This document shows, piece by piece, positions 24,101 through 35,253 of a stretch of 64,000 bases of DNA. Origin of the DNA: Tetrahymena thermophila SB210. Its lineage: Eukaryota; Ciliophora; Oligohymenophorea; Hymenostomatida; Tetrahymenidae. The stretch is taken from assembly GCF_000189635.1 (NCBI RefSeq), contig NW_002476348.1:1-64000 (forward strand), read 5' to 3'. The notes under the pieces are model-generated. The model was not told where the DNA came from, did not search any database, and saw only the letters and a list, made by a program, of their open reading frames with translations. The position numbers were made by a program, and so were the translations under genes. How positions within the stretch are numbered: position 1 is the first letter of the stretch; each line of letters begins with the position of its first letter.

Positions 24101-25183
24101 AATACTGTTTCTTTATCTTTCGAGTTCTAGAGCAGTCACTATCCTATTTCATAATTCCGTATTGATGAATACAGCCATTGCTAACATATAACTGAATAAC
24201 AGATATCTCCTACCAAGAGAGGTGATTACGTCCTCTTAAATAACAGGCGTTAGTACTGCAGCTAAAATGATACTCGTCCTATCTTTTTAGATTCTATTGG
24301 TGAAGAAGATCTCTTCCGTAACAATCCTTAGCTATGGTAGCTTGTAATGCAATCTTAACAACTGCCTGCCTACCCTCGTCCTAGTAATACCTTCTAGTGG
24401 GTCATGAGTAGTATGCCATATCCAACGTGGTCTATGAGTTGCCGTGACAGCTCTAAGTATTCTTTATCAGTTGCTCAAGAGAAGTTCGATATTGATAATG
24501 AAGATTATAATCAAATCCATCTCATAATCACAACTTCCATATCTTTGTTTATGGTTTCTCTTGTTTTGGTTATTATTGAAATTTGGAGAAAATTTGTTAG
24601 GTTGGGCGAAGTTCGCTTTTATAAGAGCTAGCGCTTTGAAGATTCTCGTTTCAAAAGTAACAGATTTGAACGTGTTCTCTATCCAAGAGAAAGGGGATGG
24701 GTGAGAAATACTTACATCATCACAGCCCTTCATTGGATTTTCCGCCTTCTGAATCTTCCTTCTATATTTATTGCATATTTATAAGTACAAGACAGTATTA
24801 ATTGGTTTGACAATGCAGTAAGCTATCAGTGTGGAGACACTTTTTTCTAAACAAATATTGCTCATGACTACTCAAACTATCTTAAGTAGTTAAAACAATT
24901 TTATGCTGTTATGCTTAGCTTTTGGTGGGTTTTATTCATTATAGATATACTGTACTTTATATTCAACTTCTTCTATGAAATATTACCAGCTAAGGAAGAA
25001 GAATTATAAACTGATTTAATAGTAGTTGGAGGAGATAAACAAGAAATTATTCCTATAATGCAAAAAAATAATCCAGTCGCTGTTACTCAATAGCCCGTCT
25101 CTGTTCAGCATATTTAGTAGTAGCCAATTATACAAGAGGAAGTAGACGACGAACATTTATTCGACGATGAAAGAAAGAAGTGA
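21184..25183 (+). CDS. Multi-pass membrane protein with Cys-rich ectodomain, 2-kb intron
   Basis: Exon 1 is 21184-22110 and exon 2 is 24095-25183, joined in phase 0 by a canonical donor (CCA|GTAAGT) and acceptor (TTACAG|ATT); this gives 671 aa. The first 125 residues are Ser/Asn/Gln-rich and cytosolic. A TM helix follows (FWLYMIFIFIFGIITIS). Then comes a long loop with many Cys (GCACPY, KCNAELLSYNCYD, TSCNSN, RACGTG, QYCSQ, SMSCRD), probably extracellular and disulfide-bonded. Exon 2 supplies three more TM helices (LIITTSISLFMVSLVLVII, YIITALHWIFRLLNLPSIFIAY and AVMLSFWWVLFIIDILYFIF). The tail is acidic/Gln-rich and ends DDERKK. I recognise no named family; it looks like a ciliate surface receptor or transporter-like protein. 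The intron (22111-24094) is unusually long. Confidence 0.82.
22111..24094 (+). other. Long intron (1984 bp) of the 21184-25183 gene
   Basis: It begins GTAAGT and ends TTACAG, the best consensus splice sites in the window. The exon 1 frame stays open past the donor for 126 codons, to a TGA near 22490 (ending KIEP). A read-through form would thus be a shorter protein lacking the last three TM helices. No separate gene on either strand inside it is convincing. Confidence 0.7.
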
Positions 25184-26058
25184 GTAAACTATTTATTTAG
25201 CTTATAAATAAATACTTTACTTAGCAGCAAACAATAATCAAGTTACATACACAATTATACTAAAAACAAAATACATTTATTTTAAGTTGATATTACTCTA
25301 TTATGGCATTTCTTTCTCCTTGATTCAATATTATAAATCATATAATCAAGTATACATCCAATTGATAAATACTTAAGTTTACTCCTTCTATATAAATCCA
25401 TGAATATTTTTCGTAAACAAATAATGTTTATATTTTTTAATAGCGTTGCTATGTGAGATGAAAGTTAAACCATCTCAATAACAGGTTCTATAACTGAAAG
25501 AATTTTATTTACTTAATTTAAATAAATAAATAAAAATAATCTCAAAATTCTCTATTTGGATTTATGTTATATTAATTCATTCATTTTAGTTTGTATCTTA
25601 ATTAACTCATTTATTTTTAATTTATTCTCTTATCATTTCATTTTTTAAAGTTTTTTTCACCAAATTCTATTAAATTTAGAGATAAAAGAATTTTTGCTCA
25701 TATGCTAAAAAAATTTTAATTTATTAATGAAAAAGTAAATTTTATTTACTAAAAAAATAAACACTTTTATTTTTTATTTTTTTATCAATCTGTTTTTATT
25801 AAATTTTAAAAAAATTATTTTAGTACTTTTTACAGACAATAGCATTTTAAATATAATTTTTAAAAAAAGTAAATATAAAAAATTTATGTGAATTAAAATA
25901 AATTTTTTATTAAATAACCTTATTAAAGGCATAACAAATTTATTTTTGATTTTAAAAAGATTAGAATTTATTTTTGATATAGAAAGGATTAAATTTTGTT
26001 AAATTTTAGCAAGAATATTTTAATTTGACAAAAAAACATTTAATTTATATAAAATAAA
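25184..26058. other. Intergenic spacer between convergent genes
   Basis: This is 875 bp of AT-rich DNA with the 3' flanks of the membrane-protein gene (+) and the SDR gene (-). No gene was recognised. Confidence 0.5.
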
Positions 26059-27341
26059 TCATAATCCATATTTAATAATTTCATCAGAAGTTTCAATTAA
26101 TGTATGATAAGTTTATATATACTACATACCAAGATCTATTAAGCTCTAGGTGTTATCCATTATAAAGTATTAACCACTCATCCTAAGAGTTTCTTTGTAT
26201 ATTGGCAAACTTTATGCTTTTGCTACAAACTCCTCATGAGTGAGCTCTTTTGTATTTATTTATAATTGAGGCTATTTATCTTAATAGTATTCTTTTAAAA
26301 CAGCTGCTATATCTTTTACCCACATCGATTGACTACAAGTAATGTATCTCTTTCCTCTTGTCACTTCAAATAAATTATCTTACATTGCTAAAATATGAGC
26401 TGCAGCAACATCTCTTACATCAACGATACCAAAGGTTATAGGTTAAGGAATTAATTTACCATTCAACAAACTAAATTTTAGATAATAATTAAATTAAATA
26501 AAGATACGATTAATTAAATATTATTATTTACTTTGTAATAACTCCTTAACTAGCTGAAAGGTATTTTGAGAGAGAAGGTCCTAAAATGAGAGTGGGATTA
26601 ATTGTTGATAAGTTCAATTTATCTTTATTTTCTTCATAAATCTTCCAAGCTTCCTTTTCTGCAAAATATTTTGATTGACCTTTTTTATTTTTAAATCAAC
26701 TTTAATTTGATGCAATTAAAATGTAAAATATTAATCAAATAATATAAGTATTATATTTTTTTTACCATAATATCCAGAATTTTCGTAGTTCTACCAAATA
26801 GATTCATCAAAATGAACTCTTTAGGTATTACCTTCGAATATTGCCTTTCCTGAGCTAGTTAAAACTACTTTCTTAATAGTTTGAGAGTGCTTTACACAAG
26901 CATTTAAGACATATCTTGTACCTAAAACAGCAGGGTTTATTATTTCTTCAGGAGTTTTGGCTTCATAATTGAAAGGAGAGGCTACATGAAGAACATATCT
27001 GCAATCTTTAACAGCTTCATCCCAACCTTCCTCTGATGAAAGATCAGCCTATGCAAATGACAAATTATTGTGAAATTGTTATGGTATGATTTCATAGAAA
27101 TGAGAGTATTTTCTCTTATCTGCAAGATTTCTGACAGTTCCTCTTACTTTATAATTTAAGTGAAGTAGTTATTAAATAATATGACTACTTAAGAATCCGT
27201 TAGCTCCAGTAACTAAAACAGTATAATTGCTATTCAAAGCTAATTGTTATGCCTTTTTAATAAAGAAGTTTATTTAAAAAAGTAAATAATTTTATTGTTT
27301 TTTACATTTTAAGCAAGTCTCTTGATATTTAAATTGTTCAT
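26059..27341 (-). CDS. Extended short-chain dehydrogenase/reductase (DFR/Gre2-like)
   Basis: Four exons are predicted (27341-27306, 27252-26766, 26679-26532, 26470-26059), with introns of 53, 86 and 61 bp; this gives 360 aa. The NAD(P)-binding Rossmann motif TGANGFLSSHI follows strand YTVLV. VLHVASP and the catalytic YGQSKYFAEK (Tyr-x-x-x-Lys) mark the atypical/extended SDR group containing dihydroflavonol-4-reductases, cinnamoyl-CoA reductases and yeast Gre2-type methylglyoxal/ketone reductases. The substrate cannot be told from the sequence; a cytosolic NADPH-dependent carbonyl reductase is the likely role. The second intron (26765-26680) splits the Gly codon inside the catalytic YGQSK motif, which makes the splice assignment very secure. 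The small first exon (MNNLNIKRLAQN) is the least certain part. Confidence 0.92.
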
Positions 27342-28673
27342 GTTTGCTTATTTTCTTTTATTTATTTATATTTTGGTTTAAGTTTTTATTTGTTTGGGAG
27401 ATTAAATGTGTTGTTAATTTTATGATTTGAAATTAATTATAATTTTGTTGCTCAAATTGAAATGGCTGATTTAAAGATAAAGTAAAAAAATTAAAAAAAG
27501 TAAGTCTTTTTAAAAAATAAAAAAAAATATTCCAGAAGAAAAAAAGTTTTGATTGAAATTAATTAATTTGAAAGGATTACAAAATTTAATTTTATTAATT
27601 TTTAATTAAGAGTAAAACATCATAAGATAGATAGATATATTAAATTAAATATTTATCTATATCAATACAAATTTCTGATTATTTTTGATAAATAATTATT
27701 GCTTAAATGTGGTTCAAGGGATGATATTAATTACATAAATATTATCAGTATTAATCAAATTTTTTAAAGATAAATAATTAAGGCTTTACAAATTATTCTT
27801 TGTGTATTCCCAAAATTAAAAATTAAGGATAATTTTACTTTATTTATTAAATTATATTGAATGGTCAAATACTCTATTTTCTTTTTAACAAGGTATTCTA
27901 AAAAAATACACTTTAATTACAGATAAATTGATGTTTAGTCTTAAATTTATATTAAACACAAAATATAAGAAGTTTTAAACATAAAATAAATATTTAATAT
28001 TTGGGTTACATAATATGGATTTTGTTTTAACTTTATGCAATTGATGATTTTTAATATAAAATTATTGTTATTAATAAACATAATATATATTCTTAAGCAA
28101 ATATCCTTCATATGATTAATTTTTGCATCATTTTTAAAAAAATTTTATAAGTTATTTATTAACCAAATCAAAATCTAAAATTATTATTAACAAAAATAAT
28201 TTTAATAACTAACTACTTATAATGATTAAAATATTTTTTATTTCAGATACTTTTTTGTATAAAAATTTTATCAATTTATTTTAAAGAAGTATTAAAATAT
28301 TAAGCGTATAATAAAATATACTTCTCGCATGTCAATAAAAATGTTTGAAAACGAATTTTAATTTTAAAGAATATAAAATAACTAACAAATTTATTTATTT
28401 TTTAGAGGCAAAGACTGAATGAACTATTTATTTTTTAAATATTTTGTTTAGTATTTAAAAATACAGATTAAATTATAAAGTAAATTAAATATCTAATATA
28501 AATTTATTGGTAAAATCTGTAAAATATTAATCTATTAACCAAATACTAACTTCTCATTTATTAATAAAAACATATTTTAAAATAATGGTTTAATTGTAAC
28601 GTAAATTTTTTTACTTTTTTTAGCACGCATGATCTTTTGAGAGTAAAATTTGCTATTTAAATAAATATCTCTC
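27342..28673. other. Intergenic region upstream of the SDR gene
   Basis: This is very AT-rich, with long poly-A/T tracts. It must contain the SDR promoter near 27342-27700. No ORF or RNA gene was recognised. Confidence 0.5.
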
Positions 28674-29262
28674 ATTTAAATTAAAATAAAAATATTTGAT
28701 AATTTGTATTGCTAAAATAGATCATAAAAATATTTAAATATATTCTCCATATCAAAAATACAAAAATAGTTCATAAATTAAATGAATTTTCAATAGTTAT
28801 TATATAATTTGTATTAGAAGTATAATTAATTTTTATTTTCAAGCATTATTTTTTAATTAATTTATTAAAATACTTAAAGGTAATTTATTTACTTCTTGAA
28901 AAAAATTAAAAAGACAAAATAAAATAGTATTGAAATTAAATAAAACATAATTTTATTAAGTTTTTAATTAATTACCAATTTAATTTTTCAAATAAAAATA
29001 TTTAATAATTTGTTTGTTTTGCAATAATAGATCATAAAATATTTAAATATTTTACTCATTACCAATAATAAAATAATACATAAATTTAATGAATTTTCAA
29101 ATAATTATTAATTTGTATTAGATGTATAATTAATTTTTAATTTCAAGCATTACTTTTTAATTAATTTATTAAAATACTTTAAGGTTCTTTACTTCTTGAA
29201 AAAAACAAACAATTAAGCAAGACCAAATAAAATAGCTTTAAATTAAAACATATTTTAAACAG
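28674..29262. repeat. Diverged tandem duplication, about 300-bp unit
   Basis: Copy 1 (about 28674-28965) and copy 2 (about 28978-29262) share ordered landmarks. These are ATAGATCATAAAA, TTAATGAATTTTCAATA or TCAAATA, TTGTATTAGA(A/T)GTATAATTAA, TTTCAAGCATTA, TTTTTAATTAATTTATT and TTACTTCTTGAAAAAAA. By eye identity is roughly 80% with indels. No coding capacity was seen. It sits just downstream of the sideroflexin gene. Confidence 0.8.
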
Positions 29263-29377
29263 ATCAGAAGAAAATATTAAATTAAAATAAATAAATAATT
29301 AATTTATTTGACAAGCTTTTTATAAAATATTAAAATAAATACAAATAAAATAAGAAAACTCTAATTAATTTATTGCT

Positions 29378-30925
29378 TCATAAACCTTTATTATAAGTAA
29401 CATATTCTATTTTTTTGCCATTTTTATTAATAAGATTGTGGAAAGCTGGTTCTAATTTATTGACATGGCATTTAGTATTTTACTCGAATATTGAGAAACC
29501 AATAGTACCTCCTACCCATAAACCTAAAGCTGCCAAACCTTATTTGTTTTATTTTTAAAATTTATTTACTAAACAAACTCTCATTCAATAAAACTTACCA
29601 GAACTTACTAAATTTCCTGCTAAATTTCCTTTTGGGAAATATCCATATGACTTTAATAGCTTAATACCTCCGATTGGAATTAAGAATACTGGAATGGGTA
29701 TAATAACTCTGCTTGCTGCAGTTTACCAGAAAGCCATTTTAGCTATTTTAAAAGAATTATTTACTTACATTTTTAGTTCTACTTTTTAATTATTTACCTG
29801 CAATAAAAGAATTTTGTATTTCAATTGGTTCTCCTGTTTCTAAATCTTTAATTTTTATTCCTTTACTATTATTTTAGGGAAAATTTCTTTTACTTTTTAA
29901 ACCTAACAAAATGAAATTACGAAAAATCTTAGTATCTTGAGAATGCTAAATTGCATACATTAGCAACAGATACACCAATATAGGGAGATATGCTTAAAAC
30001 AATGTTTGCTAATGTTTTATTGAATGCTAATTTCTTAGAGAGAGCAGCTGTACCTAAACTACCAACGATAGCAGCAGTCACTGCTCCTGAAAATGACACT
30101 GTTAATTTTAAAATAGTGGTAAAATTAAATTAATTGTCTTTCTTTATATTTATTTTCTTCAAAGAGTAGAAATTGAGTAATTCATACTTGCTAATTCAGA
30201 GCTACTGTAAACATTTGAAACATTTCTATTGAAGTAATTGAAACAGAAGTTGAATGTTTAGTTTATAGATTAGCTCATAACCTAGTTGAAGGGCTATATT
30301 TATATTTGATAGTTACTTAATATGCCATGATAAAAAAATTAATTTATTTTACTGTAGGAGGTAAGACTGCCAATCCAAAACTAATTGGAGTATTTGCTAA
30401 AACAAAAGCACTTGTTCTAAAGGGATAAGGGATAACTTCTTCAGTTTGAGGATGAACCTAATAAATAGATATTGTAGATGATCATTAAATATATGAATTT
30501 TGATTTGAAGACTTAAAACAGATTTAAATTTTAAATTTTTCATTTTTAAGTATTGCTTTTGTTTTTAATTGTATTTAGTCTACTATTATTCAAATTATAA
30601 TATTGTTGTGGTTAATGGCTATTTACATTTGATAAGACTACGTATTTGATTCTCCATAATTCTTCATTAGTGTATTAGCTTTTTAATGCTGGGTCGGAAT
30701 CAACTTTCTTTAGAATTTAAATGTATTCCTTAAGTGTCTTTTCTGTGTAGAAGAAATTCCTGTTATCATAAATAATTAATAATTTAAATAAATAAAAAAG
30801 AGAGATTTCTAAACTTGAAATAAAGAATTTTACATGGGATTCATCATATTTTTAAAGTGCTCAAGACGGCCAACTTAAGTTGATAAATCAAAAGCAGATT
30901 CAAGAGTAGAGTTGTATTGTTTCAT
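29378..30925 (-). CDS. SFXN: Sideroflexin (mitochondrial amino-acid carrier family)
   Basis: Eight exons are predicted: 30925-30834, 30759-30627, 30457-30353, 30281-30188, 30098-29921, 29865-29798, 29742-29599 and 29538-29378, giving 324 aa. This equals the usual length of about 320 aa. Family landmarks occur in order: an N-terminal TQVGRLEHF like the family's GR-x-x-HF region, NEELWRIKY, VHPQTEEVIPYPFR (the HPDTGE block), SINQTFNFCFNYFNR, GAVTAAIVG and the C-terminal YNKGL. Sideroflexins are multi-pass mitochondrial inner-membrane proteins; SFXN1 imports serine for one-carbon metabolism. The conserved Pro of the DPRN block appears as NPMN. Introns of 55-169 bp are all GT...AG and in phase. 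Removal of the 55-bp intron 29920-29866 is required to restore the frame between SRYQDF and KGIKIKDLETGE. Confidence 0.95.
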
Positions 30926-33900
30926 TTAAATAAATTTTTTTTTTTGCTTATTTTTTTGAAAAGAAAGAGTAGGACAATTAATATCTTATTTTTATTATTA
31001 ATCAATAATAAGCAAATAGAAAATTGTCGATTCTTTTTTTGTAACCCAATAGATAAAAACATACCTTCTAAAATTTACATCAATTTTCACTTTAAGTATA
31101 CTTTTTTTTACTTAACTTTCATGACATCATTTTAGCCAGGAAATATTCATTTTCGAATGTTTTTTACAACTTATTGATCCCCTAAAATTTTTATTCATAA
31201 GTTCTAGAACACATGATAAAATTTACGTCATGTTTCTCAGTATCTTTAAAGATTAAACATATTATATTGAGATAAGAACAAAGATACTATTTATTTTTTA
31301 AATTAGAATTAGCAAAGTTAAACAATTCTACTATTCTTCTTTGAATTTAATAATTTATGTAAAATTTATTTAATTTTTAAACATCTAAGAAACAATAAAA
31401 TAAAATAAAATCAAAACAAAATATATGATACATAGATATATACTTAATTTACTTATTTTTACTATAAAAGAATAAAATTTATAATTTTTCAATCATTAAT
31501 GTTAATTAAGTGCTTAACTTGATAACAACTTAGAACCACATTTTAGAAAAATAGTAAATATCAAGCATTGATTCTAATACATTATATTAATTTTTTATTA
31601 ATGTAATTCAAATACAATTTTCTTAATATTTTTTGAAAATTAAATAAAATTTACTGATAATGTTTAGGAAATAAATAATTTCATAATGATGAAAATTACA
31701 ATTTTATTAAGATAGATTTTGTTTCTATGTTAAATTTTTAATATCTTATTTAAAATTAAAGCATCCTATTTTTATATTTGAATTTAATTTAAAAAACTAT
31801 TTTTATGATTTCAAAAGATCCCAAATAGAAATTGTTTTATTTTTTACAAAAAAGTTATTATGAGAACATATCATTTTAATATAATTCCTTGAAATAAAAA
31901 AAATATTTTAGATTTTAAAATTAAACTTATTAAAAGTTGATATAAATACAGAATGTCTAATGTAAAATTAACTTAATGTAAATCATTTAAATTTCTTTCA
32001 TAATTGTTAATAAAAAATTATGTTATAATTTAAAACATTTTAAAATTGCTATTTGGTGTAACATTTTGAAGCAAAAATATATTAATTTTAAAAGCTTTAA
32101 TTGAAAAATATTTTTACATAGAGTTTATTTAGGATTTAACGATGTTTTCAGTATTTTATTGTTAGAATTTTGTTTCTATTTATTTATTTAATCAATTATT
32201 GCTGATTTTATTAATTTTCTTATTTCTTTCTAAAATTTTAATATTTTGGGTTTTTCATATTTATTTTTTACTTTTTATTTTGATAAAAGTAAATTTGTAA
32301 GATGAAAATTATTTTTTTATTAATTAGAGATCATTAGAGGTGAGTAGATTGATTATAATTAATTAAGCAAAGATTATTTATATTTAATGGATTTTTTATA
32401 GGAAAGAAAAGTGTTAGATTTCATTATTGCTATTGCCATAATATAACAAAATAGATAAAAAAGCATTTATTTTTCATTGATGATATACGAGTTAAGAAAT
32501 TTTGAGTTGGTTTTGATTTTGCCAATACATTTAGGGTTTTTATGTATTTATGGATTTTAGACATGAGTCATTTTATGCAATAAAATAATTTGAGTATTTG
32601 TACAGGGATGTTAAAAACTTTTAGGAATATGCGTAAATATTTGCACCATGATTAATTACTTAAAAAACTTAATAATAATCAAATTATTTAATTGTTGTTT
32701 TTTTTTTTGTTTTTCTTAATTTTTGTTTGATTTTTTATCAATTATGAAAGTAATTGGTGTTTGTTTTTCCTTTTAAATAAATAAATATTTATTTATTAAT
32801 TTTTTCAGTTAAATATTTTCTTATTAAAATTTATTTGAATTTAAAGATTTTTAATAAATAAATAAATAAATACTTTAGAAATAAATGATTGTAAAAAAGT
32901 TCAATAAAGCTGTTAGAAATTATATATTAATTAAACTAAAAAAAATTAATAACTAAGAAAAAAATAAAAGAAGTGACTATTCGTACTTCGTAAAACTAAA
33001 ATAGTTTTTAAAAATAATTCATTTGCTTTAAATCCTCCTACGCTAGTTTTTAAGTATGGCAAATTAATTATTAAACATCCTTTAAGTATGCGAAAAAATA
33101 GTTTTACTAAGTTCAATCAAGAATAGCTTTGCTTCTTCTATTGTGCATAAATTATTCATAAATTATGATTTATTTATTGCAAATGGTTTGATCAAAATTA
33201 AAAAATAAATGAATGAAAAATATTTAAATCTTTATCAAATTCACAATAAGACTTAGCTGAGAAAAAGCTCATTTTCTTTTTCTAAAATAAAATTAAATTA
33301 TTAAAATACTTTTTATTAAAATAAATAATGCTCTCTTGACTGACATATAGCCTCTGCAAATAAAATACTCTCTTTTTAAATAAAACATACAAAAAAGATA
33401 TTAAGAATAAATAATATAAAAAACTAATAAAAAAAAGTAAACATAAATTTAAATGCGAAATAATAATTTTATTGTTTAAACACTAAACTGTAAAACAATA
33501 AAAAACCTGTTTAACCTATTTCTATTCTTAAAAAAATATAATAATTAAATAAATAAAATATTTTTAAAAGTAATTTTTTATCTTTAAAAAAAATATACTG
33601 CTAATTGCCAAATATTAACAATCATCCCTACTCCTTTTAATTTTTTGATGAAAAATAGAATTAACTTTAAAAAATATTATAAACTTTTTTATTAATTGTA
33701 AAATGTTTAAGGGTAGACAGTATATTAGAATTTATTTAAATTAAATATTTTTATTTTTTTGGTAAGCATTAAAAAAGCTTTTTAAAAATAAATTGAGTTA
33801 TTTATTTTAGATACTAAATTAATTAAAAATATTATGAAGCAAGAAGTAAAATGTTTAAAAAAGAATAATTACATTTATAAAACTCAAGATTTATACTTAA

Positions 33901-35253
33901 TAAATTGGATTATGTTTAACAATTTAATACTTATTTGATATAAAATCAAACATAAATGAATGAAAGAAGAAATAATTAAACAAAGAACAGATAAATTTAT
34001 GTCAATGAATTTTAGATTAAAGGGAAAAAAATTTACCACATATTTTGTAAAAATTTAGAGGTCTATAATAATAAAAAAATTAGTGATAATAAAAGTTCAA
34101 TTACAGTTTAATTTTATAAAAATTATATTCAATTTTTAAAGAGCTTTTTGCATATATTTAAGTCTAAAACAAGCATACTGTAAATATGTTAAGTTTTTTC
34201 TAGTCAAATAATAAAATTTGAAAGCAAGTTAAGTTAAGAACTATAACTATATTTTTTTTAGTTGTTGGTTCTAACTATAGTTCTATGTAAAAATTTAATA
34301 TAATACGATTTTTTTAACAACAATCAATTGAAAAATATTAAAATTTTATAATTAGTTTGTTTTGTTTCAAGAAATAAATTATTTAATGGATTAATTTTTA
34401 AATAGAAAATTATTGGATTTTTAAGATATGAGTTAATAAGTAACTTGCAAAGGCTCAAGAAGCCTTTTTATTCTTTTATTTACTTTTGATAAAAATTTTG
34501 AAATTAAGGTTTCAAAAAATAATAATAATAAAATATATTTTGTTTCAATTTAACTTATCAGTTAAATTATTTTACCTAAAACTCATAAAATAGATTTTTA
34601 AATCATAAATCTGAGAAAATATTATTAAAATGTAACACTTTTTACATAAATAAATAAAAATAATAATTGTTAAGATCATAGGCAGGATTATTTTAAAGAT
34701 TGTCATAGCAAATTGTAATAATAATAATATTCATCAAAAATATATGTTAAGTACTTTGTGTTTAGTTTGTAAACACATTAGTTTTTATAGTGTTTAAACA
34801 AGTAAGTATCTATAAAAGACTTATGTAAAATACTTGCCAAAATCAATTTACATTAAAAATGTTAGGTTTCAAGATTTTAGATTACTAATTTCTTGATGAA
34901 ATTTATTATGTGTTTTGCTAAATTATGAAAAGGACTCCTAATTTGATTGATTTCTTTACAATTTATTGGATGAGGTTTTTTGTCTTTTTAAATATAAAGT
35001 TATTAAAAAATTTTTGATGAGTTATTTACATTTATTAAAAGTGCAAAAAACCTTTATTAGATAGATTCAATATAAAAAATTAATAATAAACAAAAAGACA
35101 AACATATTTAATTAAATAAGGATAAAGTATTATAAATTTATTTTGCTCCATCAATAAAATAACAAAACAGAAAGAATATTTTAGATTCGCTTCATAAAAG
35201 GAAAATCGTTTTCATAGTTGAAATTTAATTTATTAGTTAAAATAAATATACAA
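30926..35253. other. Long intergenic region, 4.3 kb, no supported gene
   Basis: The starts of the sideroflexin gene (-) and the two-TM protein gene (+) flank this region, so promoters lie at its ends. The rest is extremely AT-rich with homopolymer tracts. A plus-strand open stretch around 32960-33167 (containing LNPPTLVFKYGKL) looks weakly coding but has no usable start and no partner exon. A 9-bp inverted repeat, AGAACTATA/TATAGTTCT, lies at about 34238-34284. No tRNA-like cloverleaf was seen. Confidence 0.5.

Noticed and set aside
24467..24733. 88-codon minus-strand open frame
   Set aside because: It is the antisense shadow of exon 2 of the 21184-25183 membrane protein gene.
32960..33167. 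Plus-strand protein-like stretch containing LNPPTLVFKYGKL
   Set aside because: It has no start Met near its beginning, no splice partners and no domain, and it lies in a 4.3-kb spacer.
34238..34284. Inverted repeat AGAACTATA/TATAGTTCT
   Set aside because: Only 9 bp pair perfectly in AT-rich DNA. This is too weak to call a terminator or element.
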